Of a stretch of 64,000 bases of DNA, positions 9,377 through 17,152 are shown one piece after another. A program made the translations under genes and the position numbers. The stretch spans positions 310,001-374,000 of the forward strand of contig JAHBUV010000001.1 of the NCBI GenBank assembly GCA_019637915.1, in the 5' to 3' direction. The stretch comes from Pseudobdellovibrionaceae bacterium. Its GTDB lineage: Bacteria; Bdellovibrionota; Bdellovibrionia; Bdellovibrionales; Bdellovibrionaceae. The notes below the pieces were generated by a model that was not told the origin of the DNA, searched no databases, and saw only the letters and a program-made list of their open reading frames with translations. Numbering within the stretch: the stretch's first letter is position 1; the number at the start of each line of letters is the position of its first letter.

Positions 9377-10048
9377 ATGGCCAACATTCTTCTCGTGGAA
9401 GATGATCCGATCCTCGGCAACAGTCTGCAGGTCTTCATGAAACTGAAGGGCTACGAGGTCGAATGGGCCCGTGACCTGCGATCGGCACAAGCCATCAACA
9501 GGGAAAAGCCCTGCGACCTGGTGATCCTGGATCTGGGCCTGCCGGACGGCAGCGGCCTGAGTTTTTGCCGGCAATTGAGGGAAGAGGGATCGCGCATCCC
9601 CATCCTGATTTTGACGGCGAAGACCCAGGAGGAGGACGTCGTCGAGGGCCTGAACGCCGGCGCCAACGATTACATCCGCAAACCCTTCGGCAACAACGAG
9701 CTCGCGGCGCGCATCCGCACCGCCTTGCGCGAGCCCTTGTTGCGCGATGACCAGCTGCGCGTGGGGGACCTGGTGATCTTCCCGGGCCAGCGCAAAGTGC
9801 AATGGCAGCAGAACACCGTCGATTTGCGGCGCAAGGAGTTCGACATCTTCTACCTGATGGCGCAGAACTGCGGCTCGGTGATCACGCGCGAGCGCCTCCT
9901 GCAAGCCATCGACAGTGAGGGCGCCATCCTGGACCGCACCCTGGATTCGCACCTGAGCCATATCCGTCAGAGCCTGAAAAAAGCCGGCGTCACCTCGGTG
10001 CGCCTGAGCGCCGTCTACGGGGTCGGTTACAAACTGGAGACCCGATGA
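9377..10048 (+). CDS. OmpR/PhoB-family response regulator
   Basis: DNA-binding response regulator. The receiver domain covers residues 1-115 with acidic pair VEDD near 9, phospho-acceptor Asp in LVILDLGLPDGSG near 52, Thr in ILILTAKT near 80 and Lys in YIRKPFG near 101. The winged-helix domain follows (FPGQRKVQWQ, RRKEFDIFYLMAQN, LDSHLSHIRQSLKKAG, VYGVGYKL). The ATG at 9377 has GGGAG six bases upstream; two earlier in-frame starts at 9362 and 9365 lack one. The stop overlaps the kinase ATG at 10045, so the two form a coupled two-component pair. The signal is unknown. Confidence 0.94.
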   Translation: MANILLVEDDPILGNSLQVFMKLKGYEVEWARDLRSAQAINREKPCDLVILDLGLPDGSGLSFCRQLREEGSRIPILILTAKTQEEDVVEGLNAGANDYIRKPFGNNELAARIRTALREPLLRDDQLRVGDLVIFPGQRKVQWQQNTVDLRRKEFDIFYLMAQNCGSVITRERLLQAIDSEGAILDRTLDSHLSHIRQSLKKAGVTSVRLSAVYGVGYKLETR

Positions 10049-11526
10049 AATTCACGCTCTTTCGCAAGGCCCTGCTGTTTTCCACCCTGAGCATCATCTT
10101 GTTCGCCGTCCTGGGATCGCTGACGAGCTTTTTGCTGCGCGAAGCGGAGTTCATGCGTCCCTCCTTTTCGCCCTTCGCTTTGTCCTTCGCCCAGATGGTC
10201 GACAAGATGGCCGAGAAAACCGAGCTGTCGAAAGCCGATGCGCTGAAGCTGCTCGAGGAAACGCGTCCCGGCTTCCCGCCGCCGACACCTCCTCCCCGCG
10301 ACAACGGCCGTGATTTCCGGCCGCCGCCTCCCCCGCCCTTTCCCCGTCCCGCCATCCGGCTGCTGGGCGCGGCACAAGCGCGGGAGCTTTTGGAGGAAGG
10401 GACGGCCCTGCCGGCCGCGCCTTACGAGCACGCCATTTTGCGCGAGGTTCCTGGTGAAGAGGCGCGCGGACCGTGGACCTTGGTGCGGCTGAAAGGCCCC
10501 GACGCGCAATTTCTGCTTTTGAACATGCGCCCGCCCCCGCCGCCGCGGGGCATGGGGGGCCCCTTGTTCCTGCTGAATTTCGTGATCCTCGTGGGCTCGG
10601 TGGCCCTGGGGTCGATCGTTTCCTTCACGGTGCTTTTTTATTCCATGCGCGCCCGCGCCGAGAGCGCCCGCGAGGTCATGAACCAGATGCAGAACGGCAA
10701 CCTCAAGGCCCGCATTCCCGTGGGCAAAGTCGACGAGGTGGGCCACCTGATCATCGAGTTCAACAAAATGTCCGATGAGATCGAGCAGCTGGTGGGTCGC
10801 ATCAGCAAGGCCGAGGAGTCCCGCCGCCTGCTGCTGCAGGACCTCGCCCATGACCTGCGCACGCCCATCGCCTCGATGAAAAGCATGCTGGAGACCTTGA
10901 GCACGGAGAAAGTCGATCCCCGAACCTCGCAAGAGCTGATGCAGCTGTCCTTGCGCGAGATCGAGTACTTCTCCCGCCTGGTGGAGGATCTGCTGTTCCT
11001 GGCCCGCGTGACGGAGCCGCGCTACAAAACCAACGTGAACACGGTGCCCCTGCAGGATCTGCTCCTGGAGGAGGCCGAGCAAGTGGAGGCGCGCCACCAA
11101 TCGGGCGCGAAAAACATCCGCCTGTCGACGCTGTTGCCGGAGGAAGGCATCGAGATCCAGGGCGACGAGCGTTTGCTGCAGCGTCTGTTCCGCAACGCTT
11201 TCGAAAACGCCTTCTCCCACGCCCGCCAGCAGGTGGTGCTGGAGAGCGAACGCCGCGGGGATCAGCTCTGGATCCGCGTCGCGGATGACGGCCCCGGGCT
11301 GGACGCCGGCGTCGCCGAGAGCTTCGGTGAAAAGCGACCAACGCGTATCCAGGACAGCGCCCAGAAAGGCCGCCTGTCGGTGGGGCTGGGTTCGGTCATC
11401 ATGAAAGCCGTGATGGACGCCCATGGCGGCACGATGAAGATTGAAAACATCCTGGACCCCGACGGCCACACGCGCGGGGCGCGCCTGTCCCTTTGTTTCA
11501 GAATCACCCACCCGCGTCCTTCTTGA
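10045..11526 (+). CDS. Sensor histidine kinase with Pro-rich periplasmic loop
   Basis: Membrane sensor kinase paired with the response regulator upstream. It has a first helix near residues 10-30, a periplasmic segment of about 140 residues, a second helix (LLNFVILVGSVALGSIVSF) near 175-200, a HAMP linker, a HisKA domain with LLQDLAHDLRTPIASMKSM (phospho-His near residue 270), and an ATPase domain with NAFENAF (N box), DDGPGLD (G1) and a late GLGSVIMKAV. The periplasmic part contains several polyproline runs (PPPTPPPRD, RPPPPPPFPRP, MRPPPPPRG), which is unusual for a sensor. A small exported Pro/Arg-rich protein follows at 11589 and is a possible periplasmic partner. Confidence 0.93.
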   Translation: MKFTLFRKALLFSTLSIILFAVLGSLTSFLLREAEFMRPSFSPFALSFAQMVDKMAEKTELSKADALKLLEETRPGFPPPTPPPRDNGRDFRPPPPPPFPRPAIRLLGAAQARELLEEGTALPAAPYEHAILREVPGEEARGPWTLVRLKGPDAQFLLLNMRPPPPPRGMGGPLFLLNFVILVGSVALGSIVSFTVLFYSMRARAESAREVMNQMQNGNLKARIPVGKVDEVGHLIIEFNKMSDEIEQLVGRISKAEESRRLLLQDLAHDLRTPIASMKSMLETLSTEKVDPRTSQELMQLSLREIEYFSRLVEDLLFLARVTEPRYKTNVNTVPLQDLLLEEAEQVEARHQSGAKNIRLSTLLPEEGIEIQGDERLLQRLFRNAFENAFSHARQQVVLESERRGDQLWIRVADDGPGLDAGVAESFGEKRPTRIQDSAQKGRLSVGLGSVIMKAVMDAHGGTMKIENILDPDGHTRGARLSLCFRITHPRPS

Positions 11527-11588
11527 GGATCTTCCACCGGGCTTCCAGGGTCCTCCGTCATGCTATCCGGACGAAGAAGGAGGACCCG

Positions 11589-11933
11589 ATGAAGCAAAAT
11601 CTCAAAACCGCTTTGGCCCTGCTGCTGATCCTGACCTCGGTCGCCCTGAGCGCCCGGGCCCAGGAGGAAGGGCGTGGCCGACGGCCGCCGCCCAACCATG
11701 AGAAAATGCTCGAGCGCCTGAAGTCGCAATTGAGCGAGGAACAATGGGCCGAACTGCAGGCCGCGGGCAGCATGGAGGAACGGCGCGCCCTGCTGGAGTC
11801 CTGGGGGATCAAACCTCCCCGGCCTCCCCGGGACGGCGAGCGTCCCCCGCGCCCGGAGCGCGGCGCAGGCGAACGGTCGAACTTCGGATCGAGCGGCGGC
11901 TACGGCAACCCGGGAGGCGGCGGTCAGCAATAA
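11589..11933 (+). CDS. Small exported Pro/Arg/Gly-rich protein
   Basis: A 114-residue exported protein with a clean signal peptide (MKQNLKTALALLLILTSVAL, cleavage after ARA). The mature part is Pro/Arg-rich at first (GRGRRPPPNHEKM), has one predicted helix (EKMLERLKSQLSEEQWAEL) and ends in a Pro, Arg and Gly-rich tail. The helix has the size and charge pattern seen in Spy/CpxP-like periplasmic proteins, but no LTxxQ repeat is present, so that link is weak. It sits 62 bases after the sensor kinase, whose periplasmic loop has similar Pro runs, suggesting co-expression. A strong terminator follows. No family is recognised. Confidence 0.75.
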   Translation: MKQNLKTALALLLILTSVALSARAQEEGRGRRPPPNHEKMLERLKSQLSEEQWAELQAAGSMEERRALLESWGIKPPRPPRDGERPPRPERGAGERSNFGSSGGYGNPGGGGQQ

Positions 11934-11947
11934 TTTTGATTGAAAAG

Positions 11948-11979
11948 AAAAAGGCCGGGTCAATGACCCGGCCTTTTTT
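11948..11979. terminator. Bidirectional intrinsic terminator
   Basis: A perfect 12-bp stem (AAGGCCGGGTCA pairing with TGACCCGGCCTT) is flanked by an A-run on the left and T6 on the right. It separates convergent genes ending at 11933 (+) and 11997 (-) and can serve both. Confidence 0.9.
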
Positions 11980-11996
11980 CGTCGGCGCGGAAGATC

Positions 11997-12416
11997 TCAG
12001 AGACAGGTCACCAGCCGCTGGGTGGTGTATTCGAAGAGGGCGTAGCCCCGGCAGTTGACGCCGTTGCAGGTCACCATCTGCGCGCTGTAGGGCGTGACGT
12101 AGTAGTAATAGTAACCCACGCACTGCATGGAAACCGTGGTGGTCGTTCCGGTCGAGGTCGTCGAGCAGTACGTGGTCGACACCATCTGGTTCAGGTTGTT
12201 GTAGCAGTAGCCGTTGCTCAGGTAGTACCCGGTCGTCGTCGCGCTCGTGCAGTAGGTGTTGAGCACCGCCTGCCCGGCGGTGTTGTAGCAAGTGCCGTTG
12301 TTCAGGTAATAACCCGTGGTCGCCACCGTGCCCGTGCTCGAGGAACTGCCGGAGCTGCTCCCGCAGGCGGTCAGGGCCAAAGCAAAAAGAAGAAAGATCC
12401 CATTCATGATTTTCAT
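11997..12416 (-). CDS. Cys/Tyr-rich repeat lipoprotein
   Basis: A 139-residue lipoprotein with signal peptide MKIMNGIFLLFALALTAC (lipobox LTAC). After a Ser linker come two tandem repeats of about 28 residues with the pattern TGYYLxNGxCYN...TYC, then a third, divergent Tyr-run segment (VGYYYYYVTPYS) and a Cys-containing end. The regular pairs of Cys in an oxidising compartment suggest stacked disulfide loops on the cell surface or in the periplasm. No named domain is recognised. The terminator at 11948-11979 ends it. The ATG at 12416 is used; an ATG at 12407 is also possible. Confidence 0.82.
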   Translation of the reverse strand: MKIMNGIFLLFALALTACGSSSGSSSSTGTVATTGYYLNNGTCYNTAGQAVLNTYCTSATTTGYYLSNGYCYNNLNQMVSTTYCSTTSTGTTTTVSMQCVGYYYYYVTPYSAQMVTCNGVNCRGYALFEYTTQRLVTCL

Positions 12417-12634
12417 CGTGTGTTTTTCCTTTCACTCCGGAAAAAAGCAAAAGCGCCGCCAGCGACGGGCCCCGCGGCCGACCCTCCTAAACCCATCAGA
12501 CGCTTCGTCAATCCGCGATGTTGGAAGGGGTCTGGAACGAAAATCACTGTCGAAGCGCCGAAAAGGCGCCCCGGATTGTCACTTTAACCTCTTGAAATTC
12601 CAGGAATTTTGCAGAAAGAATCCAGGATTCTTCC

Positions 12635-12928
12635 TCACTCCCCGAGGGGGAAGGCGGCGCGGATCTTTCGCCACTCCGTTTTGGTGAGCAGGGTCACCGA
12701 CTCCGTGTTCGGATCGAACACGATGATCACATCGCCACGCCCGAGTTGCTGGCGCACTTGTCGCACTTTGGTTTCGAAGGCCACTTCCTCGCGGCCATAA
12801 TCGGCCCCCTCCCGCAGGACGAAGGATTCGATCAACGCCGCCAGGGCCCCCTCGCTCAATTGAGCGGGAGGCACCTCGATGGGCGGCTGTTGTTCACGAT
12901 CCCGTTCGCTGTCGGGAGAGTGGTCCAT
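12635..12928 (-). CDS. YheU/UPF0270 family protein
   Basis: A 97-residue cytosolic protein. From residue 20 on it matches the small YheU (UPF0270) family: IEVPPAQLSEGALAALIESF, then VLREGADYGREE, and VRQQLGRGDVIIVFDP. It carries an extra charged N-terminus (MDHSPDSERDREQQ). The function of this family is unknown. The ATG at 12928 lies two bases after the stop of the upstream RGG-tailed gene, so the two are very likely co-transcribed and translationally coupled. Confidence 0.85.
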   Translation of the reverse strand: MDHSPDSERDREQQPPIEVPPAQLSEGALAALIESFVLREGADYGREEVAFETKVRQVRQQLGRGDVIIVFDPNTESVTLLTKTEWRKIRAAFPLGE

Positions 12929-12930
12929 GA

Positions 12931-13392
12931 TCAGCCGGGCTTGTTGGCGCCGCCTTTTTTCGCGGCTTTCTGTTCCGGAGACAGGCCCCACGGCGATTCT
13001 TTCTGTCCACCACCGCCGCCACGGCCGCCTTGACGGCCGCCACGACCACCGGGCCCACCCCGGCCGCCGGAAGCGGCTTTCGGCTCAGGCGCCTGGCCGC
13101 CGCGATGGAATTCGGGAACGTAATAAAGCTCTTCGAACTGGGTGGCTTTCGGCGGCGCGGTCTCGCCTTCCGCCAGGCTCATGATTTTCACGCGATGCAG
13201 TTTGTCCGGGTTTTTGCCGGCCACATCGAGGGCGTTCACGAAGTACTTGAGTTTATCGCCTTCCAATTTGAACTGCTCGCCCAGGATGGCCTGGATCTCT
13301 TCCGGGTTTTTGCCTTCCGCCATGAGAGCGGTGTGGGCTTTGATCCCTTCGACCAATTTGAAGCTGGGGAATTCCGTCACTGATTTCATCAT
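12931..13392 (-). CDS. Unrecognised protein with RGG-rich C-terminal tail
   Basis: A 153-residue cytosolic protein. The N-terminal 95 residues look folded (EFPSFKLVEGIKAHTALMAE, EEIQAILGEQFKLEGDKLKY, LHRVKIMSLAEGE). The C-terminal third is a low-complexity tail of Gly-Arg-Gly repeats (GGRGGPGGRGGRQGGRGGGG) followed by SPWGLSPEQKAAKKG. Such RGG tails bind RNA or drive condensation in other proteins; that role here is only an inference. Two adjacent ATGs (13392 and 13389) follow AAGGGAT. It lies directly upstream of the YheU gene with a two-base gap. Confidence 0.75.
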   Translation of the reverse strand: MMKSVTEFPSFKLVEGIKAHTALMAEGKNPEEIQAILGEQFKLEGDKLKYFVNALDVAGKNPDKLHRVKIMSLAEGETAPPKATQFEELYYVPEFHRGGQAPEPKAASGGRGGPGGRGGRQGGRGGGGGQKESPWGLSPEQKAAKKGGANKPG

Positions 13393-13442
13393 CGATCCCT
13401 TCGAAAAATTGACCCCCAATATGGGAAGAAACCGCGCGGTCG

Positions 13443-13616
13443 TCAATTCATGAATTGGCGGGCGACCAGATAAGGAAGGAGGACGTAAAGGGTGAGATCC
13501 CGCACCAGGTAGTAGCAAAAGACCGCCGCCACGAGCTTCCAGCCATAGCGGCGGAAAGTGCCCCGCACTCCCGATTCACGCAAGGTTTGGCGGACTTCAC
13601 TCAGGACCCGCAGCAT
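13443..13616 (-). CDS. Small single-pass membrane protein
   Basis: A 57-codon open frame: a basic amphipathic N-terminus (MLRVLSEVRQTLRESG), then RRYGWKLVAAVFCYYLVRD and a hydrophobic LTLYVLLPYLVARQ segment. This gives one or two membrane helices with a positive-inside N-terminus, and the Arg-Tyr-Gly-Trp-Lys entry to the helix looks like a real protein. No obvious strong ribosome site is seen. Function unknown. It is short enough that standard annotation may omit it. Confidence 0.6.
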   Translation of the reverse strand: MLRVLSEVRQTLRESGVRGTFRRYGWKLVAAVFCYYLVRDLTLYVLLPYLVARQFMN

Positions 13617-13746
13617 GAGGACGAGCCTAGCACGAAGACAAGGGCCCCTCGCAGGAGGGAAGCCACGCCTTGCTTAGCGTCATAGTTTAAAAGGTTGACC
13701 TCAGGGAGGGGCAGGCCTAGGTTGGCCCTTCAGTCTTCACGGTGAT

Positions 13747-13828
<82 letters not shown>

Positions 13829-13913
13829 TCGCCTGAAGACATGCTGACAGTCTCACAACGAACTAATCAAAATCGAAAAACCTCGACCCATCACCCAAGG
13901 TTAAGAGGATATC

Positions 13914-14252
13914 GTGTCGGCCGCAAAAAAATCTTCGCGCGATTCCAAAGAGCTCAAAGCGGTCGTCAAGGCCTTGCGAGAAGAATTCGCACCTTTGCGG
14001 ATTTTTCTATTTGGATCACGGGCGACCGGGACACACCGGGATGAAAGCGACTACGATTTCGTCGTCGTCGTTAAAAAAAGGCGCGGCGACCGAGCGGACA
14101 ACATGCTTCGCGCCAGGCGCGCCCTGGCCCAACTCGACGTGAAAGCCGACGTTTTTGTCTACTCTGAGAAGGAATTCAACGATTGGAAGAACGAATTCTC
14201 ATCGATTCCTGAAACCGCCGTCACGACAGGCAAGGAAATCACGCTTGGCTAA
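13914..14252 (+). CDS. MNT-domain nucleotidyltransferase (antitoxin-like)
   Basis: A 112-residue minimal nucleotidyltransferase. FLFGSRATG (GSxxxG) near residue 36 and SDYDFVVVV (DxD) near 48 are the catalytic signature of MNT proteins, with a third Asp in KADVFVYS. In HEPN-MNT toxin-antitoxin systems this enzyme neutralises the HEPN RNase by adenylylating a Tyr. A HEPN-type N-terminus follows with overlap, but it is truncated, so the pair is no longer complete. The GTG at 13914 has AAGAGGA upstream. It is the first gene of the tRNA islet. Confidence 0.85.
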   Translation: MSAAKKSSRDSKELKAVVKALREEFAPLRIFLFGSRATGTHRDESDYDFVVVVKKRRGDRADNMLRARRALAQLDVKADVFVYSEKEFNDWKNEFSSIPETAVTTGKEITLG

Positions 14253-14352
14253 GATATCCAAAATGGCCCAAGAGTGGTTTATTTTCGCCGGACGCGACTT
14301 GCGTGCGGCGAAAGCCTTGCGCGACCTTGGCGCCGAATACCAATCAATATAG
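14245..14352 (+). pseudogene. Truncated HEPN-domain gene (remnant)
   Basis: The frame overlaps the end of the MNT gene, as usual for HEPN-MNT pairs. It encodes MAQEWFIFAGRDLRAAKAL, which matches the first helix of HEPN toxins (W-x-x-x-A-x-x-D-L-x-A-A). It stops after about 30-35 codons at a TAG (14350), where a HEPN protein would be about 130. The catalytic RxxxxH region is missing, and the next 120 bases show no continuation in another frame that I can recognise. Probably a deletion remnant. Confidence 0.65.
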
Positions 14353-14477
14353 CGACGGCCGCACTCGCTTAAATGTCTCGTTTTGAGACTGTATAAAGAG
14401 TTTGTATCCGCAAACAAACTTCGTCATTCTCCCTTCCTCGAAGCGCGTTCGCCCCATTCAAGCTGGAAGAAATTGGC

Positions 14478-16994
14478 ATGTGTCATGCACTTCTAGGCCA
14501 TATGGGAAGTAATATTCTAAAATTTGCTCTCTTTCTCATGAGCTCGCTTGCTGCTAGCGCTTTTGGCGCACACGCTGATGTTTCTTGGCCGGGCTCGAAA
14601 ACCATATTCCGCTTTTTCGACGGTCAAGGGAGCAGCGATCCAGGTTTAGCCGTTTATCCTGACGGAATTCAGGGGCAAGGGAAATGGATTGCCCAAGGAC
14701 CAATCACTTTTTTGCCCTTTCGACCAGCGCCGCAAACCTTCCTTGAAGGATATTCACGAGAGATGAAAGTAGAAGGCGCCTTTTACCCAGTCCTCTTCGG
14801 CGCCATCGGAAATAAATATTTTTTACTTATAAAGTCCGGCAGAGCGATTGAAATCCCAAGTTCTTTTTTAACGGGACAGAATCAGCTGCCTGCCGTGATC
14901 ATGCACTCGTCAATACAGTGGAGTCCGAATCCGGACGGTATATCCTCAGCCGTCCTTACATGGAAGGACAATGACAACTTTAGAACACTGGTCATCACGT
15001 CTGATGGCCGAGTCTTCGACGCCGGCCAAACTTATTTCGCCGGAAAGATTTCCTCAAGCGTCAATGGGGAATCGGTGAAGGTCGATCACGACGGACGCAT
15101 TTTTGAGCTTTCACAGGCGAAAACCTTGGTGGCCGACACCCGCGTTATCACCGAGCAAGGTGAATGGACAACGGCCGGAAAGATCCAAGATCAAACCCAA
15201 ACGCCGAAGCCGTCAGGCTCAAGCTCGATCACCACACTCAACAACGAACAATTTCATTTAAAAGATCCGAGTGTTCGTCAATTTTTGAGGGATATCGAAA
15301 AAACGATGAACAATGAAGTCTTTGGGCAGGAAGAAGCCGTGAAAATCTTCATCGACAGCGTTAAAGCGAAGGCATCTTCCCCTTCGGATCAACCTATTTT
15401 CATGCTTGCCATGGGAAGCACGGGTCTCGGCAAATCCGAGATTTTCAAGGTGTGGACTATGCAGCGTTATGGCAGTCTGGATCGTCTCCTGGATATCGAC
15501 CTGGGAAAAATCAAATCGCCGCACCAGCTTGATGTCTTCTTCGGAGTGCCGGCTGGATACAAAGGTGCCGACAGCCCGGGCCCACTTGAGAGTTTCCTGA
15601 TGAAGTATGAAAAAAGCGGAGGAGTTATCCTTTTTGACGAGATCGGCAACATCGGTGACGACAAAACCGAGGATGGCCGCCGAACGCGAGCGGAATTTCT
15701 GAAGAACTTATATTCTATCCTCGATAACGGGCGCTGGACTTCGCCCTCAACTGGCCGGACATACAGTTTGAAAAACATCGAGATCGGCGGGACAACAAAC
15801 GAAGGTCAAGAGTTGTTCCAAGGATTAAGCAAGGATCACGAGCGCTTGGAAAAATGGTCTCGGAACAAAAATTCCGATCATTTAGGGCAAATGCTGAAAG
15901 ATCGCTACGGTTGGCTGGAAGCTTTGGTCGCGCGCTTGAATGGGAACATCGCTCTCTTCAAACCAAGCACGCCTGAAGCGCGGCGACATGTCGTGGAGCG
16001 CACACTGAAGCAAATCGCCAATGGACTCAAAAATGAGCACGGATTTTCTTCAATCGCATACAACTCGGAAACCGTTGCAACGCTCGCCGAAAGTTTTTTT
16101 GTCATCGATCAGGGACACCGTTCCATTCAAACCGTTCCAAAGATCGACTTCAAGAAGCTGATCACTGACGCCATTATTGACCTCTATGAGAGCAACGGCT
16201 CACCGGAAGGCATGGCTGTTGAATTGATCGTAAATGACAACTTCGCGAAGATCAAAGGCTCGAAAAGCCTGAGTGCACGATCCATCCCCTTGACACTAAA
16301 ACTGACGAAAAATGAGCAGAACCCGCGCTTCTATGAAATTGATATCGTTCATCGGGCTCCGCGCGTCGATTCTCTGGATCGCCAAACGACCCATCTCGTC
16401 CGTGTTCATGAGGCAGGCCATGCCTTGGTGAATGACCCGTTGCTCACAAGGCGAGTTGTCACGCTGATTTCAGCCGTTCCTTCCGGATCGGCCGGAGGAT
16501 ATGTCATCCGCGAAGTGACTCCCGGAAAAAACGGGCCACTTCACCGCGAGAATGTCATCGCCGAATTGGGAACCATGTTGGCTGGAAATGTCGCGGAGAA
16601 AATGTATTTCCAGCGTGGCTCGACGGCATGGAGTGAAGATCTCGAGACCGCCCGGAATTATGCGACCCGCGTTTTAGTGGCGGGACTCAGCGACCAAACA
16701 CTGAACTTCCGCATTGTTAACGGCAAAGTGGACACTTCGAACGAAGCCTTTCAAGAGGAGCTGAAGACTCTACTGCGGGAAGGATATGAGTTCGCCGAAA
16801 CCCGCCTTCGTCAACATTGGAAAACATTCCGCGCGCTCGTTGCCACTCTTGCGAAAGAGCCGGAAATGAATCGGCAACAATTCGAAAAAATTCTGAAGGA
16901 GAATCCGTCCGAACCGATGCCACTGCAGGAAAATTATCTCCGAAATAAGCCTAAAACAGGTTCCGGCGTTTCATGCCAGCACGTCTTCAACTGA
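14478..16994 (+). CDS. Predicted exported AAA+ ATPase fused to M41 (FtsH-type) metallopeptidase
   Basis: An 838-residue protein. An N-terminal hydrophobic stretch (ILKFALFLMSSLAASAFGA) looks like a signal peptide. Residues 40-240 are unrecognised, with beta-rich repeats (SDGRVFDAGQTYFAG, DHDGRIFELSQAK). The AAA+ domain is of Clp/HSP100 type: NEVFGQEEAV, Walker A GSTGLGKSE near 313, Walker B GVILFDEIGN near 386. The end is FtsH-like: HEAGHAL near 643 and a downstream SEDLETARNYA with the third zinc ligand Asp near 720. An ATP-driven protease with a signal peptide is unusual, because the periplasm lacks ATP; the hydrophobic part may instead be a membrane anchor. The start could be ATG 14502. 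G+C is lower than in the flanks. It is the main cargo of the islet. Confidence 0.85.
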   Translation: MCHALLGHMGSNILKFALFLMSSLAASAFGAHADVSWPGSKTIFRFFDGQGSSDPGLAVYPDGIQGQGKWIAQGPITFLPFRPAPQTFLEGYSREMKVEGAFYPVLFGAIGNKYFLLIKSGRAIEIPSSFLTGQNQLPAVIMHSSIQWSPNPDGISSAVLTWKDNDNFRTLVITSDGRVFDAGQTYFAGKISSSVNGESVKVDHDGRIFELSQAKTLVADTRVITEQGEWTTAGKIQDQTQTPKPSGSSSITTLNNEQFHLKDPSVRQFLRDIEKTMNNEVFGQEEAVKIFIDSVKAKASSPSDQPIFMLAMGSTGLGKSEIFKVWTMQRYGSLDRLLDIDLGKIKSPHQLDVFFGVPAGYKGADSPGPLESFLMKYEKSGGVILFDEIGNIGDDKTEDGRRTRAEFLKNLYSILDNGRWTSPSTGRTYSLKNIEIGGTTNEGQELFQGLSKDHERLEKWSRNKNSDHLGQMLKDRYGWLEALVARLNGNIALFKPSTPEARRHVVERTLKQIANGLKNEHGFSSIAYNSETVATLAESFFVIDQGHRSIQTVPKIDFKKLITDAIIDLYESNGSPEGMAVELIVNDNFAKIKGSKSLSARSIPLTLKLTKNEQNPRFYEIDIVHRAPRVDSLDRQTTHLVRVHEAGHALVNDPLLTRRVVTLISAVPSGSAGGYVIREVTPGKNGPLHRENVIAELGTMLAGNVAEKMYFQRGSTAWSEDLETARNYATRVLVAGLSDQTLNFRIVNGKVDTSNEAFQEELKTLLREGYEFAETRLRQHWKTFRALVATLAKEPEMNRQQFEKILKENPSEPMPLQENYLRNKPKTGSGVSCQHVFN

Positions 16995-17030
16995 GTTTAT
17001 CAAGGCTATAAGGATCTTTTCGACCTCAAT

Positions 17031-17055
17031 GGCGCCCATCTGGGTGCCTTGTTTG
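17031..17055 (+). terminator. Likely intrinsic terminator of the islet operon
   Basis: GGCGCCCA and TGGGTGCC form an 8-bp stem (one mismatch) around TC, followed by TTGTTTG. It lies 36 bases after the AAA-M41 stop. Confidence 0.55.
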
Positions 17056-17063
17056 ATCAGTCC

Positions 17064-17095
17064 TAGGTTCAAATCCTGCCCCCGCAACCAATTTT
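17064..17095 (+). repeat. Right attachment repeat (duplicate of tRNA-fMet 3' end)
   Basis: Exact copy of 13797-13828: half T arm, acceptor 3' strand, CCA and AATTTT. It cannot make a tRNA by itself. It marks the right end of the islet. Confidence 0.9.
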
Positions 17096-17152
17096 CCCCA
17101 AAAAACAAACCTCAGCATCCGTTAAGGCGTCTACGCTCATAGCTGCGCCTTC

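Noticed and set aside
17064-17095. Second tRNA-Met gene
   Set aside because: Only the T-arm half and acceptor 3' strand are present; no D arm or anticodon exists upstream, so it is an attachment repeat.
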